In this document: piece after piece, positions 6,303-11,254 of the stretch | Layout of the letters: every line of letters starts with the position of its first letter | How positions within the stretch are numbered: position 1 is the first letter of the stretch | NCBI GenBank assembly: GCA_934162555.1 | Contig: CAKPJE010000022.1 | Coordinates: forward strand, 1-11,778 | DNA: 11,778 nucleotides | Origin: an uncultured Bacilli bacterium | GTDB taxonomy: Bacteria > Bacillota_I > Bacilli_A > RF39 > UBA660 | Reading direction: 5' to 3' | Position numbers and translations under genes: made by a program | The notes under the pieces: generated by a model | Told to the model about the DNA's origin: nothing | The model's input: the letters and a program-made list of their open reading frames with translations, nothing else | Databases searched by the model: none

Positions 6303-6733
6303 TGAGGCAAAAGAATGAATATGACATTTCCATAAAATAATTTATTTAATCTTTTTCTTTATGTTTATTTTATTATTAAAAAAACACTTATAAAATCACT
6401 AAGTATCTTTCCTAATTACTATCTTGCTATTTCATTACCTATTTTTTGTTCATATTAATATTTTTTTACGTATTCTTGTAATCAATACTGTCTTTTAGTT
6501 TTAAATTAGGTTCATTATTACAAAGTATTCCAATTTTATAAAGTATCAAATGTTAAATCATTATATTTGCTATTTGAATTATTATAAAGAGGCTTCTGAT
6601 TTAAATCTTCAGTCCTTGTATTTTCTATAATGACATTATACTAATTTTATACACCAATGATTTATAAATATAATATTGTTAAAAATGTCTGCTAAAATAA
6701 ATCGCACATTTAAAAGTTGACAGGAGGTAGAAT
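6303..6733. other. Gene-free AT-rich stretch between spoVS and the nuclease-like gene
   Basis: No credible coding frame on either strand. Items visible are a 10-bp palindrome GATTTAAATC (6598-6607), TATAAT-like boxes at 6626-6631 and 6669-6674 on the plus strand, and an AAGTAT motif recurring near 6401, 6533 and 6541. The second TATAAT has TTTATA 17 bp upstream (6646-6651) and is the best candidate promoter for the gene at 6734. Otherwise nothing is recognised. Confidence 0.4.
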
Positions 6734-7489
6734 ATGAGAAATGAACTTTTAATTAATGGATTTGAAAATGAAAAAATAATTGCTAATGCTTTAAATAATA
6801 AGCGTTTTTGTGAAATCAACCCATTATTTAACGAAATGTTATGTAAGTTATATGGCAATTTAGATGATGATGATTTAATTGAAGCAAAGGTAAATTATGA
6901 TTTAAAAAAGTATGATTTAGTTATTAAGGTTAGAGATGAGATAAAAAGAATTAGCGTTAAAAAAGGTATTAATAATTCAGTACATGCCGAATCAATAAAA
7001 ATGTTTGTTGGTTTCCTAAAGCAGTTAAACATAGATATGAATTATATTAATGATTTTTTAGAGTATTTTTATGCTGATGGTACTTTGGACGGAACAGGAA
7101 AAAATAGAATGAGTGTCCAAGTATACAAGGAGTTAAACCAAGATAAAATTGATCATTTAAACATTTTATTTAATAGAAAAGATATAGTTGAAAAATGTAT
7201 TGATAGATTTGTGCTACAGGGGAATAATTCAAAATATAAAATTGATGGTTTAATATACGGGATAAAAAATGACTTCTTATTTTTAACGACTAAAGAAATA
7301 GAGGAAATAATTATGTCAAAAACTGAAATGTACTCTACCGGTATCCATTTTGGTCAGTTATTTTGTCAACCGATGACAAGAAATTTAAATAATAACCCTC
7401 GTTATGAATGTAAGAGACATGCTGTCCAAATAAAATGGTATTCATTGTTTGATGATATAATTGAATACAAAAATAATATTTTCGAATAA
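6734..7489 (+). CDS. Uncharacterised nuclease-like protein (possible PD-(D/E)XK fold)
   Basis: Not a named family to me, though it resembles conserved hypothetical proteins of ~250 residues seen in Firmicutes and taken to be restriction-like. The 251-residue soluble protein has an early acidic helix (GFENEKIIANAL, E11), then KYDLVIKVRDEIKRISVKKGINNSVHAES (~59-87). A PD-(D/E)XK core could use D61 and K76, but a Ser stands where Glu/Gln usually precedes V-K. Further conserved-looking blocks are YADGTLDGTG (~113-122), GLIYGIKNDFLFLTTKEIEEII (~172-193) and a C-terminal RYECKRHAVQIKWYSLFDDI (~223-242). The ATG has an excellent Shine-Dalgarno (AGGAGGT, 6722-6728). It is the only complete plus-strand protein gene here, has no methyltransferase neighbour, and sits against a tRNA used as an integration site, so transfer is likely. 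The nuclease role is a hypothesis. Confidence 0.6.
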   Translation: MRNELLINGFENEKIIANALNNKRFCEINPLFNEMLCKLYGNLDDDDLIEAKVNYDLKKYDLVIKVRDEIKRISVKKGINNSVHAESIKMFVGFLKQLNIDMNYINDFLEYFYADGTLDGTGKNRMSVQVYKELNQDKIDHLNILFNRKDIVEKCIDRFVLQGNNSKYKIDGLIYGIKNDFLFLTTKEIEEIIMSKTEMYSTGIHFGQLFCQPMTRNLNNNPRYECKRHAVQIKWYSLFDDIIEYKNNIFE

Positions 7490-7528
7490 TTTTTGGCATT
7501 TTTAATACTTTTTTTTGGATTGGGAGGC

Positions 7529-7539
7529 GGATTCTACCA
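7529..7539 (-). repeat. 11-bp inverted fragment of the tRNA-Gly D-arm
   Basis: GGATTCTACCA here is the exact reverse complement of 7611-7621 in the tRNA-Gly gene (D-loop to start of anticodon stem). It lies ~70 bp upstream of the tRNA, just ahead of its promoter. It is short enough for chance to be possible; it is listed because a longer inverted tRNA fragment occurs at 10334-10355. Confidence 0.3.
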
Positions 7540-7547
7540 AAAAATGC

Positions 7548-7576
7548 TTGACAAGATGCGCGTTATTTGGTATGAT
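7548..7576 (+). promoter_or_regulatory. SigA promoter of tRNA-Gly
   Basis: Consensus TTGACA (7548-7553), 17-bp spacer, TATGAT (7571-7576), 19 nt before the first base of the tRNA. One of the strongest promoters in the window, as expected for a stable RNA gene. Confidence 0.85.
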
Positions 7577-7595
7577 TAGTTTGCTTACTTGATTT

Positions 7596-7669
7596 GCGGG
7601 TGTAGTTCAATGGTAGAATCCTAGCCTTCCAAGCTAACTACGTGGGTCCGATTCCCATCACCCGCTCCA
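7596..7669 (+). tRNA. tRNA-Gly (anticodon UCC), CCA encoded
   Basis: Full cloverleaf by eye: acceptor GCGGGTG (7596-7602) with CACCCGC (7659-7665), D-stem GTTC/GAAT, anticodon loop CTTCCAA (7626-7632) with anticodon TCC at 7628-7630, 4-nt variable region, and T-arm 7642-7658 with loop TCCGATT. U is the discriminator and CCA (7667-7669) is encoded. The outermost anticodon-stem pair (C-A) is unpaired; the rest is sound. The last 19 bases are repeated at 10275-10293 and serve as the attachment core; integration leaves the gene intact. Confidence 0.95.
7651..7669 (+). repeat. attL core (19-bp direct repeat in the tRNA 3' end)
   Basis: ATTCCCATCACCCGCTCCA, identical to 10275-10293 and bounded by mismatches on both sides (G versus T before, T versus C after). 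It spans from the T-loop to the encoded CCA. Confidence 0.93.
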
Positions 7670-7702
7670 TTTTTTTTGATTAAAACGGTGAAAATCGTTT
7701 TA
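7670..7702 (+). terminator. Possible replacement terminator for tRNA-Gly inside the element edge
   Basis: Eight T residues (7670-7677) follow the tRNA CCA at once, then TAAAACG (7681-7687) and CGTTTTA (7696-7702) form a 7-bp stem with an 8-nt loop, followed by TTATAG. The stem lies in the 3' end of int read antisense. It could end tRNA transcripts before they run deep into int. The stem is AU-rich and weak. Confidence 0.4.
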
Positions 7703-8648
7703 TTATAGATTTAAATTTGCGGATTAGAGTGGCAAAAAAATTAAATCTAGTTGAATTAAGAGTGCTTAACACTCTTTTTTCTTGCGTTAAATCAGTATGA
7801 CTATATACATCAAGTGTTGTACTTACTTTACTATGTCCTAAACGCTTTGATACCTCATTAATCATAATTCCCTCTTGTAACAATAATGTTGCATGGCTAT
7901 GTCTAAATTGGTGCAAAGTAATAGGTCTTATATTAGCCTTTTTACAAGCCTTTAACTTATGCCTATTTATTGTTGTTGGCGACAAAGGCTTTTGTCCGCC
8001 AAAAACAAACAAATCATCACTTGAATCAGGTTCATAAATTTTTTTCAATTTCAATAAGTCTTTTTCTAAAAAATCATTAATTCTAATAGAACGATTAGAA
8101 GAATTAGTTTTCGTTGTTCCTATTTCTCTACAACCATGACTATTAATGGTCTTATTTATTATTAAATATCCATTTTTTATATCTTTAAACTTTAGAGCCA
8201 TTGCTTCCCCAGGTCTAACACCTGTATAAAATAGTAAACAAAAAAATTGTTTAAAAATTTCATCATCAACACATTTAATAAATTTTTTAAATTCCTTACA
8301 ATTATAAAAATCTTTTTTATCTTCTTCATATTTTTTTTTAAAACTACCAATATTACTAATTATTTTTTTATCAAAATTATAGAATATACGACAATATTCG
8401 AAAAAGCCACTTAAAATATAATAAAGATTTTTGTTATAATTATTAGAAAATCCTAAAGATATGATATACTCTTCCCAACTCAAAATATTTTTACTAGATA
8501 TATCTTCTAAATACATATCTTTAAAAAAAGGCAATATATGAGAATTAAACTTGTATTTTAGACTGACAAAACTTTGTTCTTTTTGTTTTTTATTAGCATA
8601 TAGTAAATACTCATTGTAAACATCAAGAAAAAGGTGTTTTTCAGACAT
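7680..8648 (-). CDS. int: Tyrosine recombinase / site-specific integrase
   Basis: Catalyses integration and excision at the tRNA-Gly 3' end. The 322-residue protein has an N-terminal SAM-like arm/core-binding domain (~1-105) and a catalytic domain (~115-295) with the complete set: R145 in TGVRPGEA, K180 in TTKTNSSNR, H246 and R249 in LHQFRHSHA, H272 in RLGHSKVSTTLDVYSH, and nucleophile Y282. Nothing essential is missing, so it should be active. The basic C-terminal tail (RKFKSIIKRFSPF) is encoded by the last bases before the att core; the stop is only 11 nt from attL. The start at 8648 has a perfect Shine-Dalgarno (AAAGGAGG). It follows the RHH gene by 46 nt without a terminator, so both probably share the promoter at 9011-9039. 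Confidence 0.95.
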   Translation of the reverse strand: MSEKHLFLDVYNEYLLYANKKQKEQSFVSLKYKFNSHILPFFKDMYLEDISSKNILSWEEYIISLGFSNNYNKNLYYILSGFFEYCRIFYNFDKKIISNIGSFKKKYEEDKKDFYNCKEFKKFIKCVDDEIFKQFFCLLFYTGVRPGEAMALKFKDIKNGYLIINKTINSHGCREIGTTKTNSSNRSIRINDFLEKDLLKLKKIYEPDSSDDLFVFGGQKPLSPTTINRHKLKACKKANIRPITLHQFRHSHATLLLQEGIMINEVSKRLGHSKVSTTLDVYSHTDLTQEKRVLSTLNSTRFNFFATLIRKFKSIIKRFSPF

Positions 8649-8694
8649 CTAGTCCTCCTTTCAATTTTCTTGAATAAAAAGAACAAAACACAAC

Positions 8695-8919
8695 TTAATC
8701 ATTGGATTTAGGTAATTTTGATATTTCACTTTTAACTAGATCTAATATAATAGGTAAATTATTGATAGTTTCATTTTGGTCTAGAGCAGTATTTAACAAA
8801 ACGATATAAGCACTAGTAAAATTTAAACCTTTACTATTAGCATAGTCATTAACCCTTTGTATCAAATCAATCGGTAAGTTAATGTTAATTCTTTTTAATT
8901 CAGTTTTTTTATTAGTCAT
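8695..8919 (-). CDS. Ribbon-helix-helix (Arc/CopG-type) DNA-binding protein
   Basis: A 74-residue protein with an RHH core: strand KRININLP, helix A IDLIQRVNDYANSKG, turn, helix B NFTSAYIVLLNTALDQN (~8-50), then a short acidic tail. Such proteins bind DNA as dimers of dimers and are typical copy-number or transcription repressors of plasmids and integrative elements. The ORF can be opened at TTG 8922, but ATG 8919 is chosen for its AAAGGTG Shine-Dalgarno at 7 nt. It is the first gene after the promoter at 9011-9039, whose -10 overlaps a 10-bp palindrome, so autoregulation is likely. An excisionase-like role or control of int and rep is also possible. Confidence 0.78.
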   Translation of the reverse strand: MTNKKTELKRININLPIDLIQRVNDYANSKGLNFTSAYIVLLNTALDQNETINNLPIILDLVKSEISKLPKSND

Positions 8920-9010
8920 CAAATCACACCTTTCATTTTTTATTTTTTATTTTCTAATTTTCTTCATTTTCTTTTTTCTATCTATAAAGCATAAACATGA
9001 TGACAATATA

Positions 9011-9039
9011 ATGATATCATCAATATGCTTGTGTGTCAA
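9011..9039 (-). promoter_or_regulatory. SigA promoter of RHH-int with an overlapping palindromic operator
   Basis: Minus-strand TTGACA (9039-9034), 17 bp, TATCAT (9016-9011; 5/6). The 10-bp perfect palindrome ATGATATCAT (9011-9020) covers the -10 box, an ideal place for the RHH repressor. A related half-site, ATGATGA, occurs at 8997-9003. It is the only strong promoter I find inside the element. Confidence 0.75.
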
Positions 9040-9089
9040 TAAAAAAAATAAAATTTAATTATTTTTATTCGATAAATTTTTTTTACACT

Positions 9090-9140
9090 CGCCGTGTGGG
9101 CGTTTTCCTTTCAAAAAATGTGAGATTTTTTTAAAGGAAA
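9090..9140 (-). other. Two adjacent hairpins, candidate replication origin structure
   Basis: A 16-bp inverted repeat with one mismatch (9104-9119 and 9125-9140, built on TTTCCTTT/AAAGGAAA, loop 5 nt) is followed by a GC stem CGCC/GGCG (9090-9093, 9099-9102) with a 5-nt loop. The GC stem stands out in very AT-rich DNA. Such tandem hairpins in the non-coding block of a Rep-encoding element are candidate nick or initiation sites. The rep transcript could also terminate here, since AAAAAAAATTT-like tracts follow. Confidence 0.5.
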
Positions 9141-9162
9141 CAAAGTCCATTATATGACATTA

Positions 9163-9232
9163 GCAAACATCAATAGACTTTCGCGACATAAAATCACTTC
9201 GTTCTTTATTTCACGATTCTATTGACATTTGC
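9163..9232 (-). ncRNA. 70-nt extended hairpin, candidate structured RNA or single-strand origin
   Basis: Read on the minus strand, 9232-9218 pairs with 9177-9163 over 15 positions (13 Watson-Crick, 2 G-U). Inside it TCGTGAAATAAA pairs with TTTATGTCGCGA with one mismatch and one G-U, leaving an apical loop of ~11 nt. On the plus strand the wobbles become C-A mismatches, so the minus-strand product is the better-folded molecule, as expected of RNA. It lies 75 nt beyond the rep stop. An overlapping 8-bp hairpin (9221-9228 with 9236-9243) is mutually exclusive with its base. There is no U-tract, so it is not a simple terminator. Confidence 0.45.
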
Positions 9233-9307
9233 ATCATGTCAATTGCAAGCATAACAAAATTTACCCTTTTATTTTCTGATTTATTGTTATATAATATAAT
9301 TAATAAG

Positions 9308-10174
9308 TTAGTTATATTCAAGAAAAGAAACCGAATTATCATCATAAGGACTGGTATACTCATTGTGATAAATTAAAGTTTTGTCTTGAATTTTTTTTTG
9401 AAAAATATTACATTCTTTTTCATCATTAATATCTATATAGCTAGATTTAGGTATAACAAGATTTTGAGAATAAAAAAATCTTCTATAACCAAAAAGTCTG
9501 TTATCAATATCTTTAGTCATATATTTTGATATATAACCAATTATTTTTTTTAAATCGCCTTCTAATTGTTCAACACTAGTAAAGCCATTTCTCCAATACT
9601 TTATATGCCTATATTTCTCATTATCTTGTTGTAAATATATTAATTTTTCATCATCAATACTAATATTAGTTAATAAATGATAATGTACTGCACCTCTCTT
9701 TTGAAACTCTGGGATTGCTATATAAGAAAAATCTTTTTTTATTCTTCGTATTTTATCAATAAAATATGAAAATGACTTATTAGCAATTTTAATATCAGTA
9801 ATATTTTCTTCAAAAGTTAATGTTATAAATGTTCTCCATATATTCAAATTAGATTTTGCTATTCTTTGACAAGTTAATTTACTTCTAATTATATTTTTCA
9901 TTTCAATTTTATTATCAATAGAATTTATATTCAAATTATTTTCATTATCATTATTTTTATTCAATATTTTCTTTTTAATTTTTTTTAATTCTAAATCTGA
10001 TTTATCTTTTTTATATTTAGTATTTTTATAAAAATATACTTGAGTAAAACCTCCACATTCAACAAGTTTAATATTATATTTTTTTCCCAATGTCGGAGTT
10101 ATGAGCCTACTATCAAGTATATAGTAAGGTAAACCTTCCTTTGTAGGCTCATATTCAAATGGAACATTATTCAT
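9308..10174 (-). CDS. rep: HUH-family rolling-circle replication initiator (Rep)
   Basis: An endonuclease that nicks the origin and starts rolling-circle replication. The three HUH motifs appear in order: motif I FITLTF (~116-121), motif II H164-Y-H166 in RGAVHYHLLTN for metal binding, and motif III Y214-ISK-Y218-MTK, with two candidate nucleophilic tyrosines four apart. This is the layout of phage/plasmid Reps such as those of Microviridae and related plasmids (G2P/ORF2-like), not the CRESS type: there is no SF3 helicase domain in 288 residues. The N-terminal GFTQVYFYKN also fits the group. Residues 52-98 are a Lys/Asn-rich linker. No Shine-Dalgarno precedes ATG 10174 and no strong promoter is seen between it and attR. 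Its expression may depend on transcripts entering across the att site. Confidence 0.88.
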   Translation of the reverse strand: MNNVPFEYEPTKEGLPYYILDSRLITPTLGKKYNIKLVECGGFTQVYFYKNTKYKKDKSDLELKKIKKKILNKNNDNENNLNINSIDNKIEMKNIIRSKLTCQRIAKSNLNIWRTFITLTFEENITDIKIANKSFSYFIDKIRRIKKDFSYIAIPEFQKRGAVHYHLLTNISIDDEKLIYLQQDNEKYRHIKYWRNGFTSVEQLEGDLKKIIGYISKYMTKDIDNRLFGYRRFFYSQNLVIPKSSYIDINDEKECNIFQKKIQDKTLIYHNEYTSPYDDNSVSFLEYN

Positions 10175-10211
10175 AAATATTATGTCTTATAAATATATTA
10201 TTTTCTTGTTG

Positions 10212-10230
10212 GGCTAGGTGGCGACTAGCC
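10212..10230. repeat. Small GC-rich hairpin upstream of rep
   Basis: GGCTAG (10212-10217) and CTAGCC (10225-10230) with a 7-nt loop GTGGCGA, 38 nt upstream of the rep ATG and 45 nt from attR. It could be a Rep binding or nick site, an operator, or an integrase/excisionase accessory site. Two direct copies of ATCAAC (10247-10252 and 10264-10269, 17 bp apart) lie between it and attR and are candidate arm-type sites. Confidence 0.45.
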
Positions 10231-10274
10231 ACAATAAAATAACATCATCAACAGCACTACTAAATCAACTAACT

Positions 10275-10293
10275 ATTCCCATCACCCGCTCCA
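10275..10293 (+). repeat. attR core (19-bp direct repeat)
   Basis: Exact copy of 7651-7669. The sequence beyond 10293 would have followed the tRNA CCA before integration. Confidence 0.93.
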
Positions 10294-10302
10294 CGGTGAT
10301 GT

Positions 10303-10333
10303 AAAGAACTTAGGTTTCCTAAGTTCTTTTTTT
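10303..10333 (+). terminator. Rho-independent terminator, probably the original tRNA-Gly terminator
   Basis: AAAGAACTTAGG (10303-10314), loop TTT, CCTAAGTTCTTT (10318-10329) and a T-run to 10333, a textbook plus-strand terminator. It begins 10 bp after the attR core, so in the uninterrupted locus it would end the tRNA-Gly transcript. On the minus strand the tail is weak (CTTTACATC), so it would impede transcription into rep only partly. Confidence 0.85.
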
Positions 10334-10355
10334 CGGACACCCACGTAGTTAGCTT
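10334..10355 (-). repeat. Inverted partial copy of the tRNA-Gly 3' half
   Basis: Bases 10340-10355 are the exact reverse complement of tRNA-Gly 7631-7646 (A37 through the 5' T-stem). With a 2-nt insertion the match extends to 10334 (T-loop TCCG). Similarity ends exactly after the anticodon. The 8 bases following attR, CGGTGATG (10294-10301), also resemble the antisense of the tRNA acceptor end. It could be a scar of an earlier integration or a rearranged tRNA pseudogene. Confidence 0.65.
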
Positions 10356-10414
10356 ATACCAAGTCAAATTTATAAAGCTTGAGCATTTTAGAATCAAGTA
10401 TACTTTACAAGTAA

Positions 10415-10744
10415 TCATTCGTCTATATATTTTATTTCCTTTTCTTTCACGAAATTGATATATTTTCTTAGTAGTGTCAACAAATAAATTCCACCTACAC
10501 ATAAAATTATTCCTACCATCATTGATAATACAAATCCTAAAATAGGATGTAATATGAAATTACCTATTCGAAATATGATAAATGACACATTAAATCCAAA
10601 TATAAAACCAGCTAATTTTATTAATCCTGCTATTGGGATAATCAAACCACACAGGATAAATGTTGGTGCTATAAGTACTAAACAAGGTAATATCAAAAAG
10701 TTTATAAAATTACTAATAACATAATAGAATGTAAGCCTTTTCAT
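10415..10744 (-). CDS. Small membrane protein, downstream half of a split XRE-membrane regulator
   Basis: Not recognised as a named family. The 109 residues are almost entirely hydrophobic: a long segment ~12-50 (ISNFINFLILPCLVLIAPTFILCGLIIPIAGLIKLAGFIFG), probably two helices, then ~64-92 (ILHPILGFVLSMMVGIILCVGGIYLLTLL) and a basic/acidic cytoplasmic end (RKYINFVKEKEIKYIDE). The pattern resembles the C-terminal membrane part found on many Firmicute XRE regulators. Its ATG comes immediately after the stop of the XRE gene (TAA ATG) and in the same frame, with no Shine-Dalgarno of its own, so it depends on reinitiation or readthrough, or represents a broken fusion. It is the only complete gene here ending in TGA. 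The next stop in frame is a few codons later. Confidence 0.6.
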   Translation of the reverse strand: MKRLTFYYVISNFINFLILPCLVLIAPTFILCGLIIPIAGLIKLAGFIFGFNVSFIIFRIGNFILHPILGFVLSMMVGIILCVGGIYLLTLLRKYINFVKEKEIKYIDE

Positions 10745-10969
10745 TTACTTATTTTTATCTACTTTTGAACCAGCGTAAAATTCATTTATAGAAATCGAAA
10801 ACAAATTACATATCTGTGCAATCAATGAATGATCTGGTAAATTCTTACCATTTTCCCATCTGCTTATACTTTTAACATTGACATTTAATTTACCTACTAA
10901 TTCTTCTTGTGTTAATTTATTCTCTTTTCTTAGTTTAAATATAAATTTACCAATTTTTTCTTGTTCCAT
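10745..10969 (-). CDS. XRE-family HTH regulator, short form
   Basis: A 74-residue protein that is nearly all HTH domain: IGKFIFKLRKENKLTQEELVGKLNVNVKSISRWENGKNLPDHSLIAQICNLFSISINEFYAG (~6-67), with the typical LTQEEL, SISRWENGKNLPD and SINEF..G signatures. In many Bacillota this domain is followed in one polypeptide by a transmembrane region; here a single TAA separates it from such a region in the same frame. The ribosome binding site is poor (ATGAGAAAATT). A -10 box and an 8-bp palindrome lie upstream. It is transcribed toward the integrated element, so readthrough could reach rep. Confidence 0.82.
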   Translation of the reverse strand: MEQEKIGKFIFKLRKENKLTQEELVGKLNVNVKSISRWENGKNLPDHSLIAQICNLFSISINEFYAGSKVDKNK

Positions 10970-10983
10970 AATTTTCTCATTTC

Positions 10984-10995
10984 ATACGTATTATA
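10984..10995 (-). promoter_or_regulatory. -10 box and palindrome upstream of the short XRE gene
   Basis: TATAAT on the minus strand (10995-10990), 21 nt before the ATG, overlaps the perfect palindrome ATACGTAT (10984-10991). No convincing -35 is seen. It could be an autoregulated promoter. Confidence 0.4.
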
Positions 10996-11178
10996 TATTT
11001 ATTTTACAACAATTAACAGGACATAAAGTGAGAATTTAATAATTTACATAATTTTATAATAAAACATTAAAACATAAAATATTAACAAATTTAGCAAAGA
11101 ATATCATAATTTGTATATTTTTTTATTAAAATTTTTATATTTTCAAGCTAAAGAAACAATAATTAGATAAATTTAAAA

Positions 11179-11254
11179 GTGCTAGAATTTCTAGCACCAT
11201 CTATATAAAACACACCCTAAGGCATGGGGCGTGCAATAACTTTAATTAAATTGC
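11179..11254 (-). terminator. Cluster of three minus-strand hairpins; terminator, structured RNA or IS remnant
   Basis: In minus-strand order: GCAAT/ATTGC (11254-11250 with 11237-11233); CACGCCC/GGGTGTG (11233-11227 with 11217-11211), with one G-U pair and the tail TTTTATAT; then GTGCTAGA/TCTAGCAC (11197-11190 with 11186-11179), with tail TTTTAAATTT. The second and third look like rho-independent terminators for the gene at 11419, although 190-240 nt away. The GC-rich second stem is unusual for the region. A right end of an IS200/IS605-type element, or an RNA linked to one, is a possible alternative, but no transposase is present. Confidence 0.5.

Larger units (their letters stand above)
7651..10293 (-). 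mobile_element. Minimal tRNA-Gly-integrated element: rolling-circle Rep, RHH protein and tyrosine integrase
   Basis: Bounded by a perfect 19-bp direct repeat, the 3' end of tRNA-Gly (7651-7669) and its copy at 10275-10293. The unit length is 2,624 bp. It carries three genes, all minus strand: rep (HUH endonuclease), a ribbon-helix-helix gene and int, with int lying next to the intact tRNA as is usual. About 390 bp between rep and the RHH gene are non-coding and rich in hairpins, the best place for replication origins. No capsid, relaxase, toxin, resistance or helicase gene is visible. It is best described as an integrative plasmid or satellite-like element; the excised circle and its replication are inferred, not shown. 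Confidence 0.85.

Noticed and set aside
6717..6722. Consensus -35 hexamer TTGACA
   Set aside because: It overlaps the Shine-Dalgarno of the gene at 6734, leaving no room for a -10 and transcription start before that gene.
7511..7544. TTTTTTGG ... CCAAAAAA inverted repeat as terminator of the nuclease-like gene
   Set aside because: The stem is AT-rich with an 18-nt loop and lacks a T-tract after the second arm, so it is not a convincing terminator.
9155..9226. 23-codon plus-strand ORF in the non-coding block of the element
   Set aside because: It has no ribosome binding site at proper distance and overlaps the long hairpin, which explains the sequence better.
10415..10417. TGA read as tryptophan (Mycoplasma-type code)
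   Set aside because: Tryptophans checked in core genes are TGG, and no core gene needs TGA readthrough; standard code explains all genes.
10269..10502. 77-codon minus-strand ORF across attR
   Set aside because: It overlaps the membrane protein gene in another frame, runs through a terminator and the tRNA-derived repeat, and has no ribosome binding site or recognisable domain.
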